DNA from: Jeotgalicoccus marinus DSM 19772
GTDB lineage: Bacteria; Bacillota; Bacilli; Staphylococcales; Salinicoccaceae
Length of the DNA: 64,000 nt
Direction: 5' to 3'
Assembly: GCF_000425825.1 (NCBI RefSeq)
Contig: NZ_AUEE01000004.1
Location: 124,001 to 188,000 of the forward strand
A program made the position numbers and the translations under genes. Shown here piece after piece: positions 9,714 to 18,132 of this stretch. Under the pieces are notes generated by a model. That model was not told the origin of the DNA. It saw only the letters and a program-made list of their open reading frames with translations, and ran no database searches. Each line of letters starts with the position of its first letter. The first letter of the stretch is position 1.

Positions 9714-10707
9714 TACTATCGCCTTCACGATTTGCAACAACTTGTGTTGCAGTAAATAGAGCTAGGTTATAAACCTCTTCTGTTGTCGTGCCACGAGACA
9801 GATCATTAACAGGCTTTCTTAAACCTTGAAGAATTGGCCCATATGCCTCAAAGCCACCGAGTCTTTGTGCAATTTTGTAACCGATATTTCCCGCTTCTAG
9901 TGATGGGAAGATGAATACATTAGCGTTTCCTTTTAAAGGTGAGTTTGGTGATTTTTTCTCCGCTACACTTGGTACAAAGGCCGCATCGAACTGTAACTCG
10001 CCATCAATAATCGCATCAGGTAATTTGTTTTGTGCATATTCTGTTGCGAGACGCACACGTTCTGCTTCTTCAGTCTTCGCAGAACCTTTAGATGAGAAGC
10101 TCAATAAGGCAACCCTTGGTTCAACACCAAAACTTGCTGTTGTTTTCGCCGTTTCCACTGCAACCTCAGCCAATTCATCAGCAGTCAATGTCGGGTTAAT
10201 GGCACAGTCACCCATGACATATAATTCATTATCACGACGCATGAAGAAGATACCACTTGTCTTAGAGACACCTTCTTTAGTTTTAATGATTTGAAGCGCC
10301 GGGCGAACAGTGTCTGGTGTAGAATGCATAGCGCCTGATACAAGACCTTGTGCATAGTTTGTATGTACCAGCATTGTGCCAAAATAGTTTACGTTTGTAC
10401 CGATAATTTCGACTGCCTGATCTGCAGTTACCTTGCCATTTCTTACTGTTTGAAATTCATCCGCGAGTTTCTGACTTAATTCAGAAGTTGCTGGGTTTAT
10501 AATTTCTAAGTAATCTATATCTATATTTTCTTCTTTTGCTATTCTTATTATTTCATCAGTATCCCCAAGAACAATTGGATGCACATAGCTATTCTTTGAA
10601 TGCTGTGAAGCGGCAGTTAATATGCGCTTATCAATACCTTCTGGGAACACTATCTTAATTTTTTCACCATGTAAGTTGTTTTTAAGATTCGTAATAAAGT
10701 TACTCAT
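9706..10707 (-). CDS. pta: Phosphate acetyltransferase
   Basis: 333 residues, the length of the single-domain EutD/Pta type. It interconverts acetyl-CoA and acetyl phosphate in overflow metabolism and acetate use. Seen are KIVFPEGIDKRILTAA near the N-terminus, the VSGAMHSTPDTVRPALQI loop near residue 125, and SFSSKGSA and DGELQFDAAF further on, all characteristic of the fold. A GAGGAGG site precedes ATG 10707. The gene is divergent from hemQ and drives lipL through a stop/start overlap. Confidence 0.95.
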   Translation of the reverse strand: MSNFITNLKNNLHGEKIKIVFPEGIDKRILTAASQHSKNSYVHPIVLGDTDEIIRIAKEENIDIDYLEIINPATSELSQKLADEFQTVRNGKVTADQAVEIIGTNVNYFGTMLVHTNYAQGLVSGAMHSTPDTVRPALQIIKTKEGVSKTSGIFFMRRDNELYVMGDCAINPTLTADELAEVAVETAKTTASFGVEPRVALLSFSSKGSAKTEEAERVRLATEYAQNKLPDAIIDGELQFDAAFVPSVAEKKSPNSPLKGNANVFIFPSLEAGNIGYKIAQRLGGFEAYGPILQGLRKPVNDLSRGTTTEEVYNLALFTATQVVANREGDSNE

Positions 10708-10739
10708 TATGGCCTCCTCGGTGAATTACTTTATATATT

Positions 10740-10745
10740 ATTATA
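10740..10745 (-). promoter_or_regulatory. -10 box of the pta-lipL promoter
   Basis: Perfect TATAAT on the minus strand, 33 bases before the pta ATG. A weak -35 (TTTAAA) lies 17 bases upstream of it. Confidence 0.5.
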
Positions 10746-10777
10746 CTGGTTCTGTCACATCTTTTAAACATAATCTG

Positions 10778-10806
10778 TTGTTAAAACGTTTTCTACTAAC
10801 TAAAAT
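10778..10806 (+). promoter_or_regulatory. hemQ promoter
   Basis: TTGTTA and TAAAAT separated by 17 bases on the plus strand, 34 bases ahead of the hemQ ATG. It is back to back with the pta promoter. Confidence 0.6.
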
Positions 10807-10839
10807 AGAGTTATATATATATCAAAAGGAGAGAATAGA

Positions 10840-11589
10840 ATGAGCGAACCGGTCAGTACAATAGAAGGTTATTATAGCTTACATTTACTTTATAGCGTGG
10901 ATTGGGCTGCATTTAAAGTTTTAGATGATGAAGAGAAAGATGCCTTGTTAGAAGAACTCCGGACATTCTTGGTTGAACAAGAAGCTGTTCACAACAATAA
11001 AGAAGGTGACTATGCTTTCTACAATGTTATGGGACACAAAGCAGATTTGATTTTCTGGTTCTTAAGAAACACGCCAGAAGAATTAACTAAACTTGAACTT
11101 CAAATCAATAAACTTGGTATTGGAGATTTCTTAGTTCCAACATACTCTTATGTTTCAATCATTGAAATGAGTAGCTATCTAGGTGGTAATAAGACTGCTG
11201 AGGAAATGCTTGCCATCCCTCACATTCAAAATAGACTCTTCCCTAGCCTAGATAAGTCTAAATATATTTGTTTCTATCCAATGGATAAAAAACGTGACCT
11301 AGACGATAATTGGTATATGCTACCGATGGATGAGCGCAAACAATTGATGCGTGATCACGGTATGATTGGTCGCCAATATGCAGGTAAAATCAAACAGTTC
11401 ATTTCTGGTTCTCAAGGTCTAGACAAATACGAATGGGGTGTAACGCTACTATCAGATGACATGCTTGAGTTCAAGAAAATCATCTATGAAATGCGCTTTG
11501 ATGAAGCAAGTGCTCGTTATGGTGTCTTTGGTGACTTCTATGTCGGCAGTATCATCGAACGTGATGGATTAGAAGCGTACTTTAAGTAA
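10840..11589 (+). CDS. hemQ: Coproheme decarboxylase HemQ (chlorite-dismutase family)
   Basis: 249 residues. It performs the last step of the Gram-positive coproporphyrin-dependent haem pathway, turning coproheme III into haem b by two oxidative decarboxylations. By alignment in memory with characterised HemQ, the key residues are present: Tyr146 and Lys150 in FYPMDKK, the proximal haem ligand His173 in RDHGMIGR, and Gln186. It lacks the distal Arg arrangement of true chlorite dismutases. AAAAGGAG precedes the ATG. It supplies haem, fitting the quinol oxidase operon found 15 kb downstream. Confidence 0.96.
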   Translation: MSEPVSTIEGYYSLHLLYSVDWAAFKVLDDEEKDALLEELRTFLVEQEAVHNNKEGDYAFYNVMGHKADLIFWFLRNTPEELTKLELQINKLGIGDFLVPTYSYVSIIEMSSYLGGNKTAEEMLAIPHIQNRLFPSLDKSKYICFYPMDKKRDLDDNWYMLPMDERKQLMRDHGMIGRQYAGKIKQFISGSQGLDKYEWGVTLLSDDMLEFKKIIYEMRFDEASARYGVFGDFYVGSIIERDGLEAYFK

Positions 11590-11638
11590 TAGATATTTTA
11601 AGTATTCCTCTGTTTTATCCTCTTTAAAATGGGTTATA

Positions 11639-11644
11639 TATAAT
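11639..11644 (+). promoter_or_regulatory. Possible -10 box for the small peptide gene
   Basis: TATAAT within an AT-rich run, 27 bases ahead of the peptide ATG. No convincing -35 box; read-through from hemQ is equally possible. Confidence 0.35.
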
Positions 11645-11670
11645 TATCTAGATTTTTAGGAGGAAACCTT

Positions 11671-11814
11671 ATGAAGCGCTTGTTAAAGCGTGTAGCAATC
11701 TTTGCTGCACCAATTATCATCAATAAAATCGGTGAGAAATTCATGAATAAAGGCAGTAAAGATACTGACTCAAATTCAGGTACTTATCCAAGTAAGAAAA
11801 ATAAAAGAAAATAA
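11671..11814 (+). CDS. Small cationic protein of unknown function (47 aa)
   Basis: ATG with an excellent AGGAGG site 6 bases upstream and a clean terminator just after the stop, which argue for a real gene. The N-terminal ~27 residues look amphipathic: paired Lys/Arg (KRLLKR), then an apolar run (VAIFAAPIII), then mixed charges. The C-terminus is polar and strongly basic (KKNKRK). There is no Cys and no classical signal peptide. I do not recognise the family. It could be a membrane-associated small protein, a PSM-like secreted peptide, or a conserved staphylococcal protein of other role. Confidence 0.7.
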   Translation: MKRLLKRVAIFAAPIIINKIGEKFMNKGSKDTDSNSGTYPSKKNKRK

Positions 11815-11826
11815 AGATCAACTTAT

Positions 11827-11858
11827 AAAATCCACCTAACAATCGTTAAGTGGATTTT
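11827..11858 (+). terminator. Terminator after the small peptide gene
   Basis: AAAATCCAC pairs with GTGGATTTT, and an inner TAAC/GTTA extends the stem. It ends in TTTT, just before the MBL pseudogene. Confidence 0.75.
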
Positions 11859-11876
11859 ACTATAGAGAGGACGCCT

Positions 11877-12599
11877 ATGATTAAACAAATTTCAGATCAC
11901 GTCTATGTTATGCCATTTGATAGTGAGCGGGACCGGCCACACATTGGATATATTCAAGGTGAACAGTTTAGTGTTTTAGTTGATGTCGGTAATTCACCTG
12001 AACATCTCAGTTAAGTACTAAATGAAATTCAAGAAAATAATTTACCAGAACCGACACTTGCCATCATCACCCATTGGCACTGGGATCATACTTTTGCTAT
12101 GCATGCTTTTAAAGGTAAAACAATCGCCCACAAAAAGACAAATGATATCTTGTCTCAGGTCAGCACTTGGGAGTGGACAAAAGACGCGATGATGGAACGT
12201 CTTAGAACAGGTGAAGAATGTCAATTTTGCCATCATCATATCCTTATCGAATATGATGATATCTCAGAGATGAAAGTCGTAACTGCTGATATCGTCTATG
12301 ACAACACGCTATCTTTAGACTTAGGAAACCTGACTGTACACGTTGTACCTATCGATAATCCCCATTCAGATGATGGTGTTGTGTTGTTCGTAGAAGAAGA
12401 AAAAGTGCTATTTGCTGGTGATGCAGACAGTGGCGAGTATTATAAATTAGATGGTGGTTATGATTCAGACCGCTTCTATCACTACGTAAAAACAGTTGAT
12501 CAATTCCCATACGAAACCTATATTCATGGACATGTGGGACCCTTTAACCGTGAAGAGACTCAAAGATTTCGGCAAACAATCATAGATGAAGAATTGTAG
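11877..12599 (+). pseudogene. MBL-fold metallo-hydrolase broken by an in-frame TAA
   Basis: The frame from ATG 11877 (site GAGAGG) reads as a metallo-beta-lactamase-fold protein: an N-terminal strand region (HIGYIQGEQFSVLVDVGNS), then a TAA at codon 46 (12012-12014). The same frame continues with the zinc motif THWHWDH, later FAGDADSGEYY and YIHGHVGP, to the TAG at 12597. The full product would be 240 residues. A restart at ATG 12099 would give a 166-residue protein without the first metal motif, so activity is unlikely. One substitution (for example CAA or AAA to TAA) explains it. The rest is undamaged, so the loss looks recent. Confidence 0.85.
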
Positions 12600-12621
12600 G
12601 CAAAATACCGATTAATATACG

Positions 12622-12652
12622 AAAGAGAGCCGATAAAATCAGCTCTCTTTTT
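12622..12652 (+). terminator. Terminator between the MBL pseudogene and the acyltransferase
   Basis: AAAGAGAGC pairs with GCTCTCTTT, followed on the plus strand by a T-rich run. It sits between convergent genes and may work weakly in both directions. Confidence 0.7.
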
Positions 12653-13631
12653 ATTTCTTCCATTTTAATTCTACTAGTGGACGGGTCAATGTCACAACTG
12701 GCTTACTTGATAGCACCAACACAATAAGCGCTGAGAAAATGACAAATATAAAGGTTTCATACCATCTGTCATACCAAAGCACATCAAATTCTCTAAGTGG
12801 CTGGATTATAAAGCCGTGTAAAAGATAGACATATAAGGTATTTTGTCCAAGCTTAGTGAGGTAACCATAGTTTTTGTCTGGTATCCAAGCAATCATAAAA
12901 ATAATAAGCAAGGTAGCAAGTACATAAATAATGAGTCGCATCAAGCTACCACTGATTTCAGCTTCCAACGAGCGGTAAGCAATAGCGCCAGTTAACCAGT
13001 CAGTATCTAGAGATACATCGATATTTATCGAGCTGTATATAAAAACAAAAAGTACAACTGCAAATATAAGTCCAATTATCCTTAAGCCCTTGGTTTTTAA
13101 CATGACTACATGCTCTTTATTCATATAATACCCGGCTAAAAAGAATGGGAAGAACACTATCGTTCTAGACAAACTTAGGCCAAAACTTGATAAATCCACA
13201 TAGCCAACTGAAATGCCTATGAGGACCGTAAGCGGAATACCTACGTATGCCGGAAAGCGTTTAAACAAGATTAACAATATGTGCCAACTAAATAGACTGA
13301 CTAAGAACCACATCGCCCATTGCGGTTTCAGAATACCCACGTACACGTCCTCTCTACCTAAGAGAAGATACAAGCCCGTATATATAACTTGAAAAATAAA
13401 ATAAGGCAAAAGTAAATTCTTAGCGAGCTTTAAAATGTATTTAGGTTCACCAATACCCTTAGCAAAAAAACCTGCCAACAAGATAAACATTGGCATATGG
13501 AAAATATAAATAAAGGCATAGATTGAATTTATTAATTGTGAATCCGTCGCAAATGGTTGAATCATATGACCGAACACGACTAAGAAAATCAAAATCAATC
13601 TCGCATTATCAAAAAACGGTAAGCGGTTCAT
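12651..13631 (-). CDS. Acyltransferase-3 family membrane protein
   Basis: 326 residues from ATG 13631, 5 bases after GGAGGAG. About ten membrane helices. It opens with RLPFFDNARLILIFLVVFGH, whose R and H match the acyltransferase-3 active-site region near helix 1, and has a MPMFILLAGFFA second helix. Family members O-acylate cell-surface sugars or move polysaccharide across the membrane. The substrate here is unknown. It appears intact although genes on both sides are broken. Confidence 0.85.
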   Translation of the reverse strand: MNRLPFFDNARLILIFLVVFGHMIQPFATDSQLINSIYAFIYIFHMPMFILLAGFFAKGIGEPKYILKLAKNLLLPYFIFQVIYTGLYLLLGREDVYVGILKPQWAMWFLVSLFSWHILLILFKRFPAYVGIPLTVLIGISVGYVDLSSFGLSLSRTIVFFPFFLAGYYMNKEHVVMLKTKGLRIIGLIFAVVLFVFIYSSINIDVSLDTDWLTGAIAYRSLEAEISGSLMRLIIYVLATLLIIFMIAWIPDKNYGYLTKLGQNTLYVYLLHGFIIQPLREFDVLWYDRWYETFIFVIFSALIVLVLSSKPVVTLTRPLVELKWKK

Positions 13632-13701
13632 AGTTCTCCTCCGGGCCAAAAAATATCATTCCCAATATAGTAGGATAATTTACACGAAAATGAAAGTAAA
13701 A

Positions 13702-13733
13702 TAAAAAAAGAATCTTAAACTAATTAAGATTCT
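13702..13733 (-). terminator. Terminator of the YczE-like pseudogene
   Basis: On the minus strand a perfect 10-base stem (AGAATCTTAA with TTAAGATTCT) and TTTTTTT. The TAA at 13724-13726 inside the stem would be the original stop of the gene. Confidence 0.8.
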
Positions 13734-14481
13734 AATAACACATTATTTTCTTTCTCTTCCCGTTCTTTTTCCTGCTCTTGTTTCTCTAGCACAGTTCATT
13801 CAACTGATTCTTGTAGCGTATCTTTTGGTAGATGTACAAAATCCATAAGTGCAGGCTGGAATTTTCTCATCATCCAACCCAGTATCTTTCCTACAAAAAG
13901 CGCAGTTACAAATGTTCCGATACCTATAGATCCTAGTGTTTGAGTAAATATTAAACCTATAACAACAGCAACAATAACGTTCAACATATCACTTGTGACC
14001 TTGGCCTTGGAGAACTCTAGATTAAAACGATCACTAATCACATGTGTCAATTCATCATATGGCATTAAAGGGAACTTAGCATTGAAATAGCCGAGTAGGC
14101 CCAAAGCCACAAAGAATAGACTAACTAAAAGGAAAATAGCTTGTGTCACTAAATTTCAGGGTTAGGTAATTGTTGAACTAAAAACAAGGTAAAGTCCATC
14201 ATACCTCCAAATAAAAATGCGATGATGAGTTGAACAATTGCTTCTCTAATATTTAGTCTTTTACTTAAAAGAATTTGAACAATGATAAACAATACGTTAG
14301 CGGCAACTGTCATTAAACCGATGGAAATTCCAGAAGAAAGTGTGAGTGCATAAGCAAGTGAAGACACAGGCGATACACCCATGTTTGCTTGAATTGAAAA
14401 ACTGACGCCGAGGGAAAGGAAAAATAAACCTAATACATAAATGAATAAACGTTTTACTGTGACATTAATATGCGAAATAAT
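13724..14481 (-). pseudogene. Degraded YczE/YitT-like membrane protein gene
   Basis: Pieced together, the product resembles five-helix YczE-type membrane proteins: RLFIYVLGLFFLSLGVSF, then QANMGVSPVSSLAYAL, then a second half with YFNAKFPLMPYDELTHVI and IGIGTFVTALFVG. Three lesions are visible. No ATG, GTG or TTG follows the GGGGG binding site; the aligned codons are ATT at 14481 and 14478. A -1 shift is needed at 14149, where frame 1 ends in TAG and the next part opens with an overlapping GTG. A TGA at 13796-13798 precedes 23 more coherent, charged codons and a stop in the terminator. Alternatively, the TAGTG junction could couple two short proteins, but they split one domain. Confidence 0.75.
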
Positions 14482-14582
14482 TAATCCCCCTTCAAAATTT
14501 GTCCATTAAATATTATATCAAGGTTTGTGAATAATATATAAATATAATGAAGTCATATTAAAAATAATATGTTGGAGGGCTT

Positions 14583-15455
14583 ATGGATTTTAGACAGCTA
14601 TACTACTATAGAGAAATTATTCGAGAAGCAAGTATTTCTAAGGCAGCTGAAAAGTTACATATTGCTCAGCCACCCCTTAGTCAGCTATTAAAACGTTTAG
14701 AAGATGAACTTGAAACAACACTGATTCACCGTTACCGACAAAAGTGGGAAGTCACTGAAGCGGGTCGTCTTTTATATGATTACGCAAGTCAAATAATTGG
14801 CCAGTCTGATCAACTTAAAAAGAGAATTCATGAACTTGAGATGGGTCAAGGTGGAACCATTGAAATAGGCGTCTCATCCTCATGATATAACTTATTAATC
14901 GACTATCTTCATAATTTCCGGTCACTCTATCCAAATGTTAAGATACTCATCCATTCCGGTGATTCTGAAACTTTAATTGAAAAACTTAAAGAAAAGGAAA
15001 TAGACATTGCCATTGTCATGCGTCCTTCAATGACTGATGATTATGATGTTAAAACACTCGAGAGTGAGCCTAATATTTTAATCACTCCAGAAAGCTGGGC
15101 GAGTAGTTTACCAGAAGAACCAGAATTAAAAGACCTGGTCCATCTTCCCTTTATTATGCTCGGTGCAATGAAGGACTATACTTTTAGAAACGATTTACTC
15201 AAGTCATTCGCCCGTCGAGGAATCAAACCAGATATCGTCATGGAGTGTAAAGACCTACCTATTTTGGTTTCGTTGGTCAGCCACGAACTCGGCATCTCTA
15301 TTATTCCTGGTATGAATAAAAAATCCTTAGATACGGAACATCTAAAAATCTATAAATTACCTCAATTAGAAGTGACTGTAGAACCTGTCTTTTTAAAACT
15401 AAAAGATATACCAATGTCGACAGCTGCGAATAACTTTTGGAACTTAGTAAACTAG
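14583..15455 (+). pseudogene. LysR-family regulator broken by an in-frame TGA
   Basis: The frame opens at ATG 14583 with a good TTGGAGG site. The first 60 residues are a typical LysR helix-turn-helix (FRQLYYYREIIREASISKAA, AQPPLSQLLKRLEDEL). At codon 101 a TGA (14883-14885) interrupts the start of the effector domain (IEIGVSSS). The same frame then runs on through a normal ligand-binding domain to TAG 15455. One change from TGG would explain it. The fragment with only the DNA-binding part could still bind DNA, without ligand response. It is divergent from the equally broken YczE-like gene, presumably its former target. Confidence 0.85.
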
Positions 15456-15457
15456 TA

Positions 15458-15491
15458 AAAACCCTCTCGGAAAATTGAATTTCCGAGAGGG
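15458..15491 (-). terminator. Terminator after the ABC permease operon
   Basis: A perfect 12-base stem (CCCTCTCGGAAA with TTTCCGAGAGGG), with TTTTT on the minus strand. It ends the GntR-ABC transcript; the plus side lacks a T-run. Confidence 0.85.
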
Positions 15492-15509
15492 TCATACCAA
15501 TTATAGAAT

Positions 15510-16175
15510 TTATTTTACTTTTACCGGCATATCTTTCAAGATTCTCGATAAAATCCACGCGTAAATTATCGTTAGAACAACCGCAGCAATATGACCAAAG
15601 TATACAATCGCTTCACCCAAATAAGCTAAATCATTCATAAAGTTCTCAGTAAAGACTTGCAGAATAATTAATATTAGTCCAGCTACTATTGATGTCATTC
15701 CGGCTGCGAATCCTCTACTAAAGGCCGCTCCGATTAATGCACCTGTCACAAAGTACAGTGGACCTTGTAAGAAAATGAATAGTCCATTGCCAAATACCGA
15801 TAAGCCTTTAATTTGCTCTTCCATCAAATAATCCCCTGCTAATGGTGTAAAGGATAATACAAAGTTAATGATAATCACCAAAACTGCTGTAATTACAGCT
15901 GTCAATATAGCTGAAGTTATCAATGATTTGAAAAATGTCTTTCTGGAAACACCGGAATTCACTGCCCATTCAAAGAAACCAAGGACCGTTGTTATTCCAA
16001 CAACTGCAAAGTATATTCGTGCTGTTCTCATACCCGTTCCAAAGAATGAAGATGTCGGGTCATTTAGAAAACTGAGTATGATATATATAATGAGCAGTAT
16101 CCCTAAAAATACAAAGGTGAACATCGATAATATATAAGTTAGAGACTGAGTCGTTTCTTTAAATTTTGTCTTCAT
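15510..16175 (-). CDS. ABC transporter permease, second of a paralogous pair
   Basis: 221 residues with about six membrane segments. After the first two helices comes VSRKTFFKSLITSAI, which matches SRKTYFKESIGTVL at the same place in the upstream permease, so the pair arose by duplication. It probably forms a heterodimeric channel with that protein, powered by the ATPase of the operon. The layout of regulator, ATPase and permeases is like the YtrABC and PmtRABCD systems. PMT exports phenol-soluble modulins in Staphylococcus aureus; the substrate here is unproven. A strong terminator follows. Confidence 0.8.
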   Translation of the reverse strand: MKTKFKETTQSLTYILSMFTFVFLGILLIIYIILSFLNDPTSSFFGTGMRTARIYFAVVGITTVLGFFEWAVNSGVSRKTFFKSLITSAILTAVITAVLVIIINFVLSFTPLAGDYLMEEQIKGLSVFGNGLFIFLQGPLYFVTGALIGAAFSRGFAAGMTSIVAGLILIILQVFTENFMNDLAYLGEAIVYFGHIAAVVLTIIYAWILSRILKDMPVKVK

Positions 16176-16188
16176 TATTTACCTCCTA

Positions 16189-16827
16189 TTAAACTTTAAT
16201 TGCCGCATTGAGTACATATGCTCTTGCTATTATTCCAAGTATAATTATTGCGAAAAGCTGTACACCCAACACCAATAGTGGATTGTCGACATTCATAGTT
16301 GTGAACTCTCCAAAAGCTTGAGAATAATAACCACCAAGTCCACCGAGGATAAAACATACAAAAATACCTAAAATAAAATTCTTAACAAATGAGTAGAACA
16401 CTATCAGACCAATAAAGTAAGTTAGTAAACCTGATAAAATAGCAACAATATTTATAATAATATTTTCCGTGATTGTCCAATTTTGAATAATTTCTCCACT
16501 TAAGCTAGGAAACAAATTAAGTCCCAAGGAAAAAATATTCATCAGGATCATACTGTAAAGACTTAGAAACAATACTGTCCCTATGCTTTCCTTGAAGTAT
16601 GTCTTCCTAGATTTACCATGACCAACTTGTTTTTTTAATACCATAAAAGCAAGTGTGCCAAATACAAGCATTCCTATACTGAGTGAGCTGATATGAGCTT
16701 GGTAGAATATCTCAGCTGGTTCATTCAAAAAATGAATAATTGAACCAACGACAAGTGTCATCAAGGTCATATATATCAATATCCATAATAGAAATTTATA
16801 TAGAGTTTTCTTTTTTATAGTTATCAT
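16189..16827 (-). CDS. ABC transporter permease, first of a paralogous pair
   Basis: 212 residues from ATG 16827, 7 bases after AGGAG; the longer frame from 16854 overlaps the ATPase gene and lacks a site. About six membrane helices, with the shared GKSRKTYFKE cytoplasmic motif after helix 2. It starts 4 bases after the ATPase stop and is followed 13 bases later by its paralogue, so all are one transcript. The divergence from its partner is large, suggesting an old duplication and a heterodimer. Confidence 0.8.
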   Translation of the reverse strand: MITIKKKTLYKFLLWILIYMTLMTLVVGSIIHFLNEPAEIFYQAHISSLSIGMLVFGTLAFMVLKKQVGHGKSRKTYFKESIGTVLFLSLYSMILMNIFSLGLNLFPSLSGEIIQNWTITENIIINIVAILSGLLTYFIGLIVFYSFVKNFILGIFVCFILGGLGGYYSQAFGEFTTMNVDNPLLVLGVQLFAIIILGIIARAYVLNAAIKV

Positions 16828-16831
16828 ATAA

Positions 16832-17710
16832 TCACTCCTGACCTTTATCGTCATTAGTCAGACTTATGAATAACTCCTGTAGTGCTAGACGTGAAATATC
16901 TAGATGATTATCTTCAGCGAACGCCATTTCTTCTGGACTTAAATAACCAATAACTGTATCGATTTGTAAAGCACCTAAAAACTTCACATTGATAACGTTC
17001 TTATTAGCAGTAAATTCCCTTACTTTCTCCGCCTTACCAGCGACTGTGAATCCTTTCTCTAATAAATCATCTGTCGGTTCTTGAAGTAAAATCTTGCCAT
17101 TGTGCATCATGACAATCTCATCAAATAAGTGTTCCATTTCAGAGATAATGTGCGTAGATAAGATGATGATACGCGTGCCTCTACGTTTAGCTTGCAATAC
17201 TTCTTCATAGAATAACTCTCTTGTTGGTGCATCCATGCCATTTGTGACCTCATCAAAGATGGTTACTTTCGATAAAGAAGCTAAGCCCATAGACGCATTC
17301 ACTGCCGCTTGTTGACCTTGAGATAATTCATTGAAATTTTTATTTTCATCAATTTTGAACTTCTTCAGTAACTCATTTGCATATTCTTGATCGAAATCAT
17401 CCCTAAACATCGCATGACTTTCCGGGTACTCTTTTACTTTATCCGTCTCAGATGAAGTATCTTTAACATTGTAAATAAAATTAACATGCTGCATCATTTC
17501 ATCTTTTTCATATATTGTTTTCCCGTCCAAGGTAATTGAACCCTGAGTCGCTTTTCTATAGGATGCAATTAAAGAGATTAAAGAAGTTTTCCCTGCACCA
17601 TTTCTTCCTAATAAGCCGTATATTTTTCCTGGAGTGAACTCTACATTGATATCACTCAAAATCTCTTCTTTCTTTATGGATAAACCCACATTCTCTATAT
17701 TTAAATTCAT
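16832..17710 (-). CDS. ABC transporter ATP-binding protein (Pmt/Ytr type)
   Basis: 292 residues. Walker A GRNGAGKTS near residue 36, signature LSQGQQAAV near 129, Walker B VTIFDEVTNGMD and a switch His in STHIISEM. The short signature spacing and the C-terminal ~80-residue extension are like PmtA or BcrA-type exporters. Its ATG shares a base with the TAA of the regulator gene, so expression is coupled. It energises the two downstream permeases. Confidence 0.9.
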   Translation of the reverse strand: MNLNIENVGLSIKKEEILSDINVEFTPGKIYGLLGRNGAGKTSLISLIASYRKATQGSITLDGKTIYEKDEMMQHVNFIYNVKDTSSETDKVKEYPESHAMFRDDFDQEYANELLKKFKIDENKNFNELSQGQQAAVNASMGLASLSKVTIFDEVTNGMDAPTRELFYEEVLQAKRRGTRIIILSTHIISEMEHLFDEIVMMHNGKILLQEPTDDLLEKGFTVAGKAEKVREFTANKNVINVKFLGALQIDTVIGYLSPEEMAFAEDNHLDISRLALQELFISLTNDDKGQE

Positions 17711-18078
17711 TACTTTTCACCTCTATTATCAATTAGTTTTTGAATATCGGATTTACTTAATTCCAACTTCTTAGCTTCGTCTAACATCGGTTTTAAATAA
17801 TCCTCAACAAATTCTTCTCGTCTGACGGTTAACAATTTCTCTCTCGCACCTTCTTCAACAAACATGCCTACACCCCTCTTTTTGTAGAGTATGCCTTCTT
17901 CAACTAACTGCGTTACACCCTTAGAAACTGTGATGTGATTGACTTTGAAGTAGGTCACTATCTCATTTGTAGATGGAATCTTGTCATGCACTTCTAATGT
18001 CTCGTCTATAATTTGATCCGTTAGCCAATCCTTGATTTGAGCATATATAGGTTTTTTATCGTTCAACAAACTTGTCAA
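17710..18078 (-). CDS. GntR-family regulator, YtrA/PmtR-like
   Basis: 122 residues from TTG 18078, chosen because GGGAGGG lies 6 bases upstream; an in-frame GTG at 18096 lacks a site. The N-terminal winged helix starts KPIYAQIKDWLTDQI and contains PSTNEIVTYFKVNHITVSKG, followed by the wing GILYKKRGVGMFV. The C-terminal part is a short helical tail, as in the YtrA subfamily, not a ligand-binding domain. YtrA/PmtR proteins repress their own ABC operon and release on exposure to membrane-active peptides. The dyad over the -10 box fits autorepression. Confidence 0.88.
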   Translation of the reverse strand: MTSLLNDKKPIYAQIKDWLTDQIIDETLEVHDKIPSTNEIVTYFKVNHITVSKGVTQLVEEGILYKKRGVGMFVEEGAREKLLTVRREEFVEDYLKPMLDEAKKLELSKSDIQKLIDNRGEK

Positions 18079-18132
18079 ATGTATCCCTCCCATCACCTTG
18101 TACTTATCCGACAGGTAAACTGGCTATATATC

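Noticed and set aside
10622-10843. A plus-strand frame running from inside pta to the hemQ start
   Set aside because: It starts in the conserved pta coding region, covers both promoters, and has no binding site.
14140-14165. Programmed -1 frameshift in the YczE-like gene
   Set aside because: The zero-frame codons GAA ATT TAG do not form a slippery heptamer and no downstream stem is evident; other lesions make decay simpler.
14883-14885. UGA recoding (Trp or selenocysteine) as explanation for the LysR and YczE stops
   Set aside because: UGA ends pta, tadA and other intact genes in this window, and no SECIS-like stem lies after the codon.
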